Source: Blattamonas nauphoetae (taxonomy: Eukaryota; Preaxostyla; Oxymonadida). Taken from it: a stretch of 64,000 nt of DNA. Of the stretch, positions 47,801-59,446 are shown piece by piece. Each line of letters starts with the position of its first letter. Positions within the stretch are counted from its first letter, which is position 1. The translations under genes were made by a program, and so were the position numbers. The stretch is from assembly GCA_033064195.1 (NCBI GenBank), contig JARBJD010000013.1, forward strand, positions 310,001 through 374,000. The letters run 5' to 3'. The notes beneath the pieces are model-generated. The model was not told where the DNA came from, did no database searches, and worked only from the letters and a program-made list of their open reading frames with translations.

Positions 47801-50800
47801 AGGGAGTTACAGGGAGTCTTCTGTCCTACTGGTATCCTCACACAGCAAACGAAGACACTCTGTCAGTGACAACCGAAGGAGATGATCACGTCGTCTGTGG
47901 AATTCCAGAACTGCCTTGTGCTTCCTTCGACCACGGCTTCAGAAGCCTGAAGAAGTCAGGAACAAAGATTATTGTGAGCAGCTCGTCATCCGTCAAGTCA
48001 GCACTGACAACTGAATTCGAAACAGTCGTCATTGAGGGGGATGTCAGCACCAGAATTCTCACCTTCACAAATGCTGGATCGATGAGAGTCAACGAAGGGC
48101 AAATTTACACTCTTCGAAGTCTCTGCATGGAGATTGAGGATGGGACGAGAACTGAAGCAGTTATTGCTGTGGCAGGATCAGTCGTGACGAATGGAATCTC
48201 ATTCGGAAAGACAACTCCAGTCACAATCAACACACCACTGGTCGAAGTGACATCTGGTTCGTTCTCTCTCTCCACCACAACAATCAAGAACATCGCCACA
48301 TTGAACTCGAAGTCTCTCTTCGTTATGTCATCAGGAACTTTGGGGCTCACCCAGGTCGGTTTCACATGGGCAGGACTTGCACAACGAATCCTTTCACAAT
48401 CAGCAGGCTCTTCTGTCGTCAGCGGATGCACATTCACGATTGGTGGGGAGGGGTCCACACTCGCATCGTCCAACCTCCTTGAAGTGAGTGGAGGAACACT
48501 GCAACTGTCTGATCTCACGTTGGATTGCACACAAAAACAGATCAGCTCACTCGTCACTCTGAATGGAGGACAAGCCACGCTCAGCAAGCTGCTCATCACC
48601 AACTCTATTCTCACCTCCTCGTTAGTCGCTGGCTCAGGTGCTCTCTCAATTACCGAAAGCACTTTCTCGTCTCAAGTTGACTCCTCATTCACCTCCAACT
48701 CGGCCTCATCAACTCTCTCGTTCACTGTCCCAAGCGGAAAATCGTTGACGGTTGGAGATGGGGTCAAGCCGTTTTCCTTCCAGAACTGCAAGTCATCGTC
48801 GGATGGCGGAGCGATTGTGTTGGAAGTGGAAAACGAAGGATCGTCCACTCTGAACTTGGTGACATTCACGTCATGTGAATCTGGAGGAGCGGGTGGAGGC
48901 ATGAAAGCGACAGTGAAGACTGGTGGAGAATTGACCATCACTCAGACGTCATTCACTGGATGCTCGTCCATCGGTGAAGGAGGTGCGTTGAATGTGATTG
49001 TGGTTGGAACGGGAAAAGTCTCGATTGATGGAACGTTCAAGAAATGTGAGTCTAAATCGAATGCAGGCGCCGTGCTGCTCGATGCATCTTCGCTCGGGTC
49101 GTCTGGATCGTTCGTTCTGAACTCGATTGTCTTTGGAACCAATTCAAATGAGATGAACAAAGCTGGAACAGGATTCAAAGGACACAATCTCTTCATCAAA
49201 ACGCCCGCAGGTGATCATGCCTCGATCACCGCCTCGTCTCTCACTGGATCATACCTGACACTCCCTGCAAACTCGAACACCTTCACTCAATTTGAGACGG
49301 AACAATACACTTTCTGTGAAACCAACGGCGCACCGACGTCGATTCTGTATCTGTTCAATGCTTACGAAGGAGGAAAGCTGATTGTTGATGAGACGAATGG
49401 AATGGATCACGAACTGTGTGGTCATCCCCGTCTTCCTTGCTCATCTCTCACTCAATCGCTTGGAAACCTGAAGGGCCAAGACATGATTGCTTCACTAGAC
49501 ACTGACATCACATTGACGACATCTGCCAGTTCAACAAAACAGTCAGCCGTTGAACCTCGTTCCAATGGCCGTAAAACCATCACCATGACTGAAAACGTGA
49601 CAATTAACATCGTTTCATCGACACTGACTCTTTCATCGCTGAAATTTGTAGTGAGTGCCGCTCTCTTCAGCAAATCAGCTGTGAGCATCACAGGTGGAAG
49701 TCTGATTGTTGACGATTGCGTGTTCGATTCGATCTCTTCGTCCCATTCTGGTGCAGCGATCTCTGGAACGATCCAAAATGGACAATCTCTGACCGTGACG
49801 AGCTCGTCTTTCTTGACTTGTGTGTCTAAAGGTGATGGAGGAGCCATTAGCGTTGAATGTGGAGATCAGGTCGAAGCCGATTCCCTCACCATCAAAGCCA
49901 CTTTCACAGATTGTTTGTGCGGAGGGGAATCGAAGGGAAGTGATGTGTACGTCGTTGGACACGATCTTGCTCGTGTGATCAGGAAAGAGAACTGGGAAGG
50001 ATATCCTCCAGAATGGAACGACACCACAGAGAATGTTGTGTGGGGAGAAGATAAGCAGAAGATTGGGACACAGTTCGAATCTCTCCCTCTCCTCTTCTAC
50101 CTCATCCCGTTCTTCAACATCACAATCACAACAGGAGGCAGCGGATCAGACGCTGATGGTTGTGGATCGTCAAGACTTCTTTGCCAATCATTCAGCCTCG
50201 CCCACACTCATCTGAAGGGCGAAGGAAGCCACACATTCATCATTGCTTCATCGAATGACTTGGATGAGATCGAAATCTTCCAGCCAAACGACATCACAGT
50301 GAGGAGCGAGTCGAACACAGCACTTCTGACCGGCCAGAAAGACGGAGCTCTCCATTTCAATTTTGATGTTGGAACCTCATTCAATGCTCGAGTCGTCGAT
50401 CTTGTCTTCAAAATAGATTCGGAGGACGTCGCTCCACTCATCGTGAGCAAGAACGCTCTCCTTTCTATCTCGACGTGCCAATTCAACAAAGAAGATTCCT
50501 TTGCAAGAAGCATCGTGGAGTTGGTGTCGGGAACATTCTCTTTGTCTTCGACATCGTTCTCTGGCGCCACTTTCGATGTTCCTGCCTTCTTGCTGTCAAC
50601 ATTCACTTCAGCTGAGATCAAATCTCTCTCTGTGACTTCCTGTACAGTGTCTGAGTTCATTGTCGCCAAATCTGGTGAGAAATTGACTCTCGAAAACACC
50701 AACTTCACCTCGTTTTCCTCATCTCCTCAACCAGAACAGAATTCTGATGATTCCATCTGTTCGTGGACGACTGGTCTCCTCAAATTCGAAAACACAGCAA

Positions 50801-52353
50801 CCACTCTGAAGAACTGCTCATTCAACGGATGGACACAGGGAAGTGTGAACCAGATTGGAGGCTCGTTAACATTGGGTGAAGTCTCATTCACGAACGGCAA
50901 TGCGTCCAGCGAATTCTCTTCGTCGATTAACCGAAATGTTCACTGCGAAGCGAATGGGAAGGTTGATGTCGTCAGTCTTCAAGCCGGAAGTGATGGAACT
51001 GACACACAGCCATCAGCATGGATCGATGCGAAGAAGTGTGAAATCACGTCGACAACAAAAATCCACAAGTCATCACTGTTCGTCCCAACACTGGATTCCA
51101 CAAAGAGTTCCAGCGACCATCACTACAAGTACAACACAGCCAAGATTGCCCTCTATGGAACACTCGTCCTCCCATGCGACCTCGTTCTGGAAGTGTTTGA
51201 GTGGGACAACAAAACAACAAATGCTGAATTGAACTCGACAACGTTGAACCTCTCCTCGATCCCAACCACAAACTGGACCGAAGATCTGATCAACTTCACG
51301 CTGAACTTCACAGAGAAGCTGAAAGTGCTTGACTCGAAGTATGAATGGCGTGGTCGACTTGTCTATGGGATGGGAGCGAAAACAGAGAATTGGGTCAAAA
51401 TCAAAGCAAGTGCCGCTGAAATCAGGAAGTCACAGAGCTCGGAGACAATGAAATGGCTTCTTCCGCTCATCATCGGCCTCTCTTTGCTCTTCCTGCTCCT
51501 CTTCTTCATCATCCTCATCATCTGTCTTCGAAGGAGAAAGAAGAACAAGGAAGATGAAAAGCCCGAAGCCCTGCCAATGCTGTCAGCTGCGGAGATGCCA
51601 GAAGAGATGTTCCAATCAGACAACGATGCGGACAAGGACAAACCGTCTCTTGATTTCGACGAGAACGACAACAAGCCAGCCGTCATTCCAGCCGCTGCCA
51701 TCCCACCCAAAGAAGAACCAGACGCTGAAGAAGAAGAAAAAGAGATCGACGATCTGGAAGACTTTGAAGAAGCGATGGCTTGTGATGGAACAGGACAATT
51801 GAAACCAGTGAACAAGAACAAGACACTCTACAAAGTGCTGCACGGACCAAAGAAGAGCGATGACACAGACATCAACGACCTTCAGAATCAGCTTCTCACA
51901 GGTCTCACGTACGTCGCTGGATCAGACCCGAACTCGAAGATTCTGACGATGTTGTCACCACACTCGGTTCTGCTGGAAGGGAACAAGGTTTTCTTGGCGA
52001 TTCCAAAGGAGGAAGAGAAACGCGGGAAAGCGCCGAGGAAGAAGAGAGGAGAAGATGGGCACGAGGCTCAGCGGTGGGAAGCCCCTGAAATCACGGACCA
52101 CGTTCCCGACTCAAGTGGAGAGAAAGCCGCTGTGTTCAGTTTGGGTCTGATTCTTCTCGAATTCCAGACCGGCCAAGTTCCATTCGGACATATGGACGCT
52201 GCTGTAGCCACAAGACAGTTGGGAGCTGGTATTCTACCCGACATGGATGGAGTGAGCGAGGAACTAACGGAGATCATCCAGCAATGTGTCCTCTCCAATC
52301 CCGACGAACGACCAACACTCGCTGACGTTCAGGAAGTGTTGAAGGCAGAATAA
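41805..52353 (+). CDS. Giant beta-helix surface receptor with a pseudokinase tail, split by a 521-bp transposon
   Basis: The start chosen is ATG 41805 because it begins a signal peptide (MLPILLQFCVILSHTILYL). Reading to 45799 and from 46321, the same codons (CAC ATG CC) and phase appear on both sides of a transposon; setting the insert aside leaves one frame of about 3,340 codons ending TAA at 52353. As it stands, translation stops at TGA 45813. The ectodomain is beta-helix-like with GG-x-x and F-x-x-N type repeats (43.2-43.5 kb), many NxS/T sequons, an EPEPEPEPTEDEP linker (~43.7 kb), and six modules opened by a Cys pair (CSKELPC, CKWTSSYC, CGSDRFVC, CGIPELPC, CGHPRLPC, CGSSRLLC). A transmembrane helix lies at 51450-51525 with CLRRRKKNK behind it. 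The cytoplasmic tail resembles a kinase C-lobe (WEAPE, VFSLGLILLEFQTGQVPF, NPDERPTLADV), but its catalytic-loop equivalent reads LSPHSVLL and DFG is missing, so it should not phosphorylate. Paralog of the 59447 gene. Confidence 0.7.
45800..46320. mobile_element. 521-bp hAT-like MITE inside the giant surface gene
   Basis: Target duplication CACATGCC at 45792-45799 and 46321-46328. The ends are imperfect inverted repeats: CAGGCTTCTGATTTGATCCC at the left and, inverted, CAGGCATCTGAGTAGTCCCA at the right; GATCCCA recurs several times near both ends. The interior is AT-rich, with no transposase. An 8-bp duplication with CAGGC ends fits hAT elements. It brings in-frame stops, so it disrupts the gene unless removed from RNA; its borders are not GT...AG. 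Confidence 0.85.
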
Positions 52354-52870
52354 GACTCGCTCTCTAACATGTTCTGTCAATTTACGTTGTTCTTTCGTCT
52401 GTCACTCAAGTCCCACTCATCCATCACATGCAGTGATGTGTCTTCTTTCATTGGTCATTCTATTTTTCGATTTGCCATTCATTTACATGTCCATCTGGCG
52501 CCGGAATTGTCTGAATCTTTCTTCTCTTTCAGTCATTGGCCCTTCCTTTCGTTGGATAGTAGTTTTCCTTTCTCTTCTCTCTCTCTCTCTTAAACAAAAT
52601 AGATCTCTAGTTTATAGCCTTTGATTGATTGAAATGTGAAGAAGACCTGTTTTTGGTCAGCTTCCCCATTTTTCCAGGAATAGAAAGGGTCTTCCCTTTT
52701 GGAAGATTCTCATAGTTTCATTGCTTATCACCATAGAATTCTGGTTTATCTGCTTTGTCGAACTCAAGAAAATCCAAGAGAGAAGTGGAGTAACATCTGA
52801 AAAAACGATTGAAAACGATAAATTAGGATTCAAAAGACTGGGTGTCCAAAAACCCTAACCCCACTTTTGT
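52354..52870. other. Downstream region of the giant surface gene
   Basis: No gene supported. T/C-rich 3' flank with a (CT)n stretch near 52570-52590. Confidence 0.4.
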
Positions 52871-53470
52871 CATTCTTTCTCAGATTCTCATCCTTCAGCG
52901 ATTGATCCAGTTGTCATCGAGTACATCACAACTACTCTTCTGTTGGTTTTCTCTCATCACTGTCATCTTCATCCTTTTCTCAGATGTCCACCACCAGTGC
53001 TATCGTCACTGGCAATCGAGTTCTTCCATCGATTCGTCAGGGTTGTTTCTGATCGTGTTCGAATGGTCTTGGTGAGGCACAGTTTGTTGGATTATTTTGT
53101 GTTCGCTGTGTCGAATTCATCGTTCTTGGATGACTACGAAAAAGGAGTTGTTGTGATTAGGATTCTCCTCCATGCCATCGGACGAGACTATCAAAAATGG
53201 ATCATGCGACATTTCGACTTTTATCATGATCTAAATGCAGAAAGGAGGAGGATAGATGGAAGCCAGGGAAGCAGTGTGTGAGGCGTTAGTGTGGAACATG
53301 ATCGAACGAATTGAAAACTCTGCTCCTCACAGCATCCAACGAGAAGATTGTCGACGCAGTTTGGTGGCTTCTGTCTTTCACTGTCGCCTTCACTTCAGAA
53401 TGTCTCTTTTTTGTATCAAGCTGTTCTGTCGACTCTCTTGAAAACACTCAGAATCAAAGGGTAGATCCAT
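52871..53470 (+). pseudogene. Decayed small-family helical-repeat remnant
   Basis: Two adjoining plus frames read as helical-repeat sequence: 52943-53281 (EFFHRFVRVVSDRVRMVLVR, DYEKGVVVIRILLHAIGRD, EAVCEALVWNMIERI) and, after a frame change near 53300, LKTLLLTASNEKIVDAVWWL, which corresponds to VLLTSSNDALVESALLLL of the 35666 gene. The second frame runs without a stop into copy 4 of the large family. No ATG and no C-terminal signature; it is a fragment. Confidence 0.5.
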
Positions 53471-53475
53471 CCAAT

Positions 53476-56280
53476 ATGCCTCCCAAGCATAAATTCGGGA
53501 GAAAACGAAGCAAAACACAATCAAACACTCGGACAAAAAGTGTTCACTCTTCGAAATCGGACAAACTCATCGTTCATACCACGATCCAAGATTCCATGGA
53601 AAACGACACCGATTCTTCGCTTGATTCGCTTTCAATCTCATCCGCAACTGATGTAGTCACAATTCCTGCCAATGATCAGCACTATATTCGTATCTCTAAA
53701 CAGATTCTGCAGAACGAACTGAGAAGAAAGCGAATCAATGACGAATCAATGATGGAACAAGCGCATCTGGAGGGCGACAAGATCACTCTTTCCACCTTCA
53801 CCACGTCAGATTGGCGATTGGCCTTGCAGGATGCGATCACGATCGATGATCTACAGCAAGGGTGTATCTCACTCTTCAAACAAGTAAAATCTGAACTGAA
53901 ATTGTCACCAATCGAAGTATTTCATGCCGTACATTTCATGGGGTACGCAACCATACACATCATACATCGCGGAAATGGCTGCAATACGCTCATAGAAACG
54001 ATATTCCCCGAAGATGAGGACTGTCAAACAAAACTGACGTCTGCTCTCATCAAACTCGTTTGCCATCCGTCTGACAAGCTCAGAGCAGTTTCTCTATCCT
54101 TCCTCGATAGTTCTCTTTCGGATTCAAGTGATCAATTCCTTATTGCAGTGGCTGCCGCTGGTTTATGGCAAAAACTCTTCGAACGTCTGAAACCCCTCGA
54201 AATCCCTTTAAACCGAACAACAATTGACTTCCACCGCCATTTTACATCGATTGCGGACCTTTGTTTCTTCTTATTAACCCCGGAGAACATCTGCAGACAT
54301 CCTGAAATCGAACCGTTCTTTTCGAGCCCCGAAAAGCTCGTGTCAATGCTCATCACTCCCATTTTCCGACTACCTAGCACGTATCTTCAGAATCTCATTG
54401 CCATTCCAGTTTCCCCCACTGATTATTACTCCGGCCTCTCGCTTGTGTCGAACATGGCGATCTTCGATCAGCACGTCACACGTGGCGAGAATGAATTCGC
54501 CTCTCGAGATCTTCAGCATTTTTTCGTTGAGCTGAGAAAGAATATGACGGAAGAACTTTCATCATCGTTAGGTCTTGAAACGACAGGAAAAAAGCTGTAC
54601 CAGCTTCTCTTTGGCGAAGAGAGAAACATGAGCGATCGATCATGGTTGCAGATATTTGAAAACATCCTTGTTCGACTGAGCGAGGGGAAAAACTTGTCCG
54701 ATTTGGGACTCGAAGCGTTTCTGTGCTTCATGTCGCGTCACCCCGGACATGTCGAGTTGGACATCTGTTCAGATGGAACATACTCAATCAGAAAGGGCAG
54801 GAGACTTGTATCCTCGATACACCTGCCTTCGAACCCATTCTGCACTCTCTTCAACACCACTCAACTCCACAACTCGGTTACCATTCTCGAAAAGTACGAT
54901 TTACTGACGTATCTGATGGACTTTGAGTCACTCGTAAACTATATTTGGAATGATTGGTTCTCCACCTTGTTCCATACACTCACTCCATCGAAGTGGCCGT
55001 TCACGAGTGACTTTCTGCCACTCCACAAACAACTGATTGAACTGATGAAACACTCTCTCGGATCAATCGCTACCGTCTGCTTCTCAAACATCCATGTTCA
55101 AGCCAAAAGCGAACCATCTACTGCCTACAACACATTTCTCGAACAAGCAAAAGATTATATTGTCCATCTCTCGCTCCATCCATTCGCATTGGTTCGTCGC
55201 GGCATCGATGTCACCATCCTTCACTTCTTAAAGCGTTTGTTTCGGCGTTACTACGAAAACAGCATAACGAAGCCGTTTCGAGAGAAGTTGAGGAAAGACA
55301 TGGATGAGGCTGCCCTCTCGTCGTCGTCCCCACCCTTCATCCTCGCATCTAACCTTGTCTGTGATCTCACCGACGAAGAGATCGTGAATGTTGTGGACAG
55401 AATTGTTGCTCTGCTCGAAAGCGACTCTCCCATCTCTGACGACACCATCCTTCGGATCTGCGCGTTTCACACGAATCAACTCAAATCTATTTATCTTCCG
55501 GAATTGTTCCGAAAAGCAGGGAGATCGACAGAACAATGCTTCCACGCATTCGAGTGTCTCCTCTCTCTCCCCGTCGACGATTTAGTGCTTCGCCCCATCA
55601 ACTCTCTCCTCACTTCGAGACCAGACTCTCTTCAACCCACATTCGACGAATGGGATGATGTGGATCTGGCGACAGTTGGAATCCTGATGCGAAGAATGGA
55701 CAAATGCAATATGACAATGGCCTCTTGGTCCAATCCACTTGAGAGAGTCATTCGTGGTTTTATCATTAGAAGTGTCAGACAAGTTCGCCACCGCACTGTT
55801 CGACTAAGTCAACCACAGCTCGCACAACTTCTTGCTCCTTCCGTCGACTTTCTGGGGAACTTCTTAGTCGAACCGTCTGGTTACAGTTTCCGAGAGAAAG
55901 AAGGAGAATGCCACAACATCCTCGACATCTGGGAATTGAGCGATCAGCGTGTGATCGCTCAGTGTTTCAGCAGAATCGGATTCTTCTCTCGGATTGTGTG
56001 TGGGGTGTTGGATGCTCGCACTTCATTCGACTGTGAATGTGTTGTTCATGTCTTTCTCCTTCGACCTAATTATCCTGACCATGGACAAGCACGAAGAAAG
56101 ATGCTTCGAAATCCGATTGAGCACTTTCTGGAAGAAGGGTGGTAGGATGTCTTGGAGTTCATCTTTGTCAAGAAGAATGTTTGTGATTGGCGCGATACGC
56201 GACATAACCGATACGTTGAAATGATGGGATTCCATGGGGCGAATTTGAACAGGAGAATCAGTTGGTATGACACGAGCTGA
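53476..56280 (+). pseudogene. Large helical-repeat protein, copy 4, with one in-frame TAG
   Basis: Starts MPPKHKFGRKRSKTQSNTRT behind the conserved TAGATCCATCC leader. The frame equals copy 5 in length (934 residues) except that codon 890 is TAG (56143-56145) where all sisters have CAG in EEGWQDV. The 44 codons after it are open and conserved (LEFIFVKKNVCDW, EMMGFHGANLN) to TGA at 56280. The truncated product would lose only the terminal signature. The middle (about 54240-55140) is replaced by a sequence shared only with copy 5, so copies 4 and 5 form a subgroup of ~935 residues against ~911 for copies 2-3. The frame is open upstream to 53311 through a small-family remnant. Confidence 0.75.
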
Positions 56281-56469
56281 TGCTGTTGATTTCTTCGTGT
56301 TCTTCTTTGTTGCAAATGAATCAACGAATCACATTCATTATTCAAACCATTTCATTCATCATATTCATCTCACAACAGTGATCCCATTCTTGAACTTGGG
56401 TGAAGCATATGAAGTGCAGAGTGTTGGCAGTCACAACAATCTCCGAATCCAAGGGCAGATCCATCCAAT

Positions 56470-59274
56470 ATGCCTCCCAAGCATAGATTAGGGAGAAAAC
56501 ACATCACCAAACCACCCAACCTTCGGAAAAAGCAAGCTCAATCTTCGAAATCGAACAAAACCGTCGTTCATTCAACAATCCAAGATTCATGTGAAAAAGA
56601 CAACAAATCATCGCTTGATTCACCTTCAATCCCATTCACGACTGATGAAGTCACAATTACTGCCAATGATCGGCAATATGTTCGTGTCTCAAAACAGATT
56701 CTGCAGAACGAACTGAGGCGAAAGCGAATGAATGTCGAACCAATGTTGGAACAAGCGCATCTGGAGGGTGATGAGATCACTCTACCCACCTCCACCACGT
56801 CAGATTGGCGGTTGGTCTTGCAGGATTCGATCACGACCGATGATCTCCGGGAAGGGTGCATCTCGCTTTTCGAACAAGTCAACTCCGGAAAGAAGTTAAC
56901 TCCAAATGAAGTTTTTCATGCCGTATATTTCCTGGAATACGCAACCAAACACATCGAACATGGCGCAAATTGCTGTAGTTCGCTCTTAGAAAACATATTC
57001 CCTGAAGATGAAGACTGCCAAACTAAACTGATGCCTGCTCTCCTCAAAATCGTTTGCTATCCGTCTGACAAGCTCCGAGCCGTTGTTCTCTCGTTATTCG
57101 TTATTTCTCTTTCACATTCAAGAGATCAATTCCTTCTTGCTGTGGCTGCAACAGGATTATTGCCATCACTCTTCGAACGTCTGAAACCTCACGAAATCCC
57201 ACTGAACCGAATGACACTTGACTTCCACCGCCATTTCACATCGATAGTGGACCGTTTTTTCTATGATTTCACACCAAAGAACATCCGCCGGCATCCCGAA
57301 ATCGAACCGTCCTCTTATCGCCCCAAAACGTTCGTATCAGAAATCATCAATCCCATTTTCCGACTACTTTGCACATATCTTCAGAATCTCATTGCCTTTC
57401 CAGTTTGCCCCACTGATTATTACTCCGGCATCTCGCTCGTGTCCAAAATGGGAATCTTCGATCAGCACATCACGCGTGGTGAGAATAGATTCACAAATCA
57501 AGTCATTCAGCATTTCTTTGTTGAGCTGAGAAAGAATATGACGAAGGAACTTGTCTCATCGTTGAATCTTGCCATGGCAGGTGAAAAGCTGTCCCGGCTT
57601 CTCTTTGGCGATCGAGGATCTCTCAGCGACAATTTGTGGGTGCAGATCTTCGAAAACATCCTTGTTGGACTGAGCGAGGGGAGACACTTGTCCGATTTGG
57701 GACTGCAAGCGTTTCTGTGCTTCCTGTCTCAACGCCCCACCGATTTCAGACTGGAAATCTGTTCAGATGGAACATACTCAATCAAAAAGTACAGCACTCT
57801 TGTATCCTCGATACACCTGCCTTCGAACCCATTCTGCACCCTTTTCAACACCGCTCCATTCCACCGCTCGGTTTCCATTCTCGACAATTACTATTTACTG
57901 ACATATCTGATCGACTTTGAGACTCTCGTGGAGTATATTTGGAACGATTGGTTCTCCACCTTGTTTCATGCACTCACTCCTTCGACATTGCCATTCACAA
58001 GTGACTTTCTGCCACTCCACAAACAACTCATCTCGCTGATGGATCAATGTCTTATCACAATCGGTGCACTTTTCATCGCAAGCAAGGAACGTCAAGTCCA
58101 AAGCGAACCGTGTCATGTCTACAACACTTTCATCGAACAAAAGAAAGATTATCTCGTCTGTCTCTCGCTCCATCCATTTGTCTTGGATTCTGGATACAAC
58201 AAGAACGTCATCCTTGACTTCTTCGAACGTTTGTTTGAGCCTGACTCCGAAAACAGCTTGACAATGCCATTTCGAGAGAATTTGAGGAAAGGAATGGATG
58301 AGGCTGCCCTCTTGTCATCATCCCCACCCTTCATCCTCACATCTGAACTTGTTTGCCGTCTCACCGACGAAGAGATCATGAATGTTGTGGACAGAATTGT
58401 TGCTCTGCTCGAAAGTGACTCTCCCATCTCTGACGACACCATCCTTCGGATCTGCGCGTTCCACACAAACCAATTGAAATGTGTGTATCTTCCGGAATTG
58501 TTCAGAAAAGCTGGGAGATCAACAGAACAATGCTTCCACACATTCGAGTGTCTCCTCTCTCTCCCTGTCGACGATTTAGATCGTCGTCCCGCCAACTCTC
58601 TCCTCAAACCAAAACCAAAGACACTTCAGCCAACACTCGACGAGTGGGACGATGTGGATCTGGCGACAGTTGGAATTGTGATGCGAAAGTTGGACAAATA
58701 CAGTATCCCAATGGCCTCTTGTAACAATCCACTCGAAGAAAACATTCGTGATTTTGTCATCCGAAGTGTCAGACAAGTTCGCCACCGCGCTGTTCGACTG
58801 AATCAGCCACATCTCGAACAACTGCTAGCTCCTTCGATCGACTTTCTGGGGAACTTCCTCGTCGAACCGTCTGGTTACAGTCTCCACGAGAAAGAGTGTG
58901 AATGCCACAAAATCATCGACGTCTGCAAACTTGGCGATCAGCGTGTGATTGCTCAGTGTTTCAGCAGGATCGGATTCTTCTCCCGCATTGTCTGTGGGTT
59001 GTTGGATGATCGCACTTCATTCGATTGTGAATGGGTTATGCATGCCTTTCTCATTCGACCACATTGTCCTGCATATGGACGAGCACGAAGAAAGACACTT
59101 CGAAATCCGATTGAGCACTTTCTGGAAGAAGGGTGGCAGGATGTCTTGGAGTTCATCTTTGTCAAGAAGAATGTTTGTGATTGGCACAACACGCAACATA
59201 AAAGATACCTTGAAATGATGGGATTCCACGGCGCGAATTTAAACTCGCGAATCAGTTGGTATGGCACGAACTGA
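56470..59274 (+). CDS. Large helical-repeat protein, copy 5 (intact, 934 aa)
   Basis: The one copy of this family that is complete in the window: ATG (MPPKHRLGRKHITKPPNLRK, a basic Ser-rich N terminus) to TGA at 59274. Helical throughout; LPTSTTSDWRLVLQDSITTD near residue 98, SDSPISDDTILRICAFHTNQ near 645, LPELFRKAGRSTEQ near 673, LDEWDDVDLATVG near 720, FLEEGWQDVLEFIFV near 886 and EMMGFHGANLN at the end. No signal peptide or membrane span. It is tandem with copy 4, most similar to it, and preceded by AGGGCAGATCCATCCAAT. An ARM/HEAT-like scaffold is inferred; enzymatic activity is not indicated. The conserved 3' element follows at 59325. Confidence 0.85.
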   Translation: MPPKHRLGRKHITKPPNLRKKQAQSSKSNKTVVHSTIQDSCEKDNKSSLDSPSIPFTTDEVTITANDRQYVRVSKQILQNELRRKRMNVEPMLEQAHLEGDEITLPTSTTSDWRLVLQDSITTDDLREGCISLFEQVNSGKKLTPNEVFHAVYFLEYATKHIEHGANCCSSLLENIFPEDEDCQTKLMPALLKIVCYPSDKLRAVVLSLFVISLSHSRDQFLLAVAATGLLPSLFERLKPHEIPLNRMTLDFHRHFTSIVDRFFYDFTPKNIRRHPEIEPSSYRPKTFVSEIINPIFRLLCTYLQNLIAFPVCPTDYYSGISLVSKMGIFDQHITRGENRFTNQVIQHFFVELRKNMTKELVSSLNLAMAGEKLSRLLFGDRGSLSDNLWVQIFENILVGLSEGRHLSDLGLQAFLCFLSQRPTDFRLEICSDGTYSIKKYSTLVSSIHLPSNPFCTLFNTAPFHRSVSILDNYYLLTYLIDFETLVEYIWNDWFSTLFHALTPSTLPFTSDFLPLHKQLISLMDQCLITIGALFIASKERQVQSEPCHVYNTFIEQKKDYLVCLSLHPFVLDSGYNKNVILDFFERLFEPDSENSLTMPFRENLRKGMDEAALLSSSPPFILTSELVCRLTDEEIMNVVDRIVALLESDSPISDDTILRICAFHTNQLKCVYLPELFRKAGRSTEQCFHTFECLLSLPVDDLDRRPANSLLKPKPKTLQPTLDEWDDVDLATVGIVMRKLDKYSIPMASCNNPLEENIRDFVIRSVRQVRHRAVRLNQPHLEQLLAPSIDFLGNFLVEPSGYSLHEKECECHKIIDVCKLGDQRVIAQCFSRIGFFSRIVCGLLDDRTSFDCEWVMHAFLIRPHCPAYGRARRKTLRNPIEHFLEEGWQDVLEFIFVKKNVCDWHNTQHKRYLEMMGFHGANLNSRISWYGTN

Positions 59275-59446
59275 TGCTGCTCATTTCTTCGTGTTCTTCT
59301 TTGTTTCAAGCAAATAAACGAATCACATTCATTGTTCAATCCATTTCATTAATCATGATCATCTCACGACAGTGATCCCCTTCTTGAAAGTGGTGTGAAC
59401 TAAGGGTTCGATCTGAACAGTCTTGCTTCATATTTCTTGATCCCTG

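Noticed and set aside
52845-52862. Telomere-like CCCTAACCCC string
   Set aside because: A single short occurrence inside ordinary intergenic DNA, not an array.
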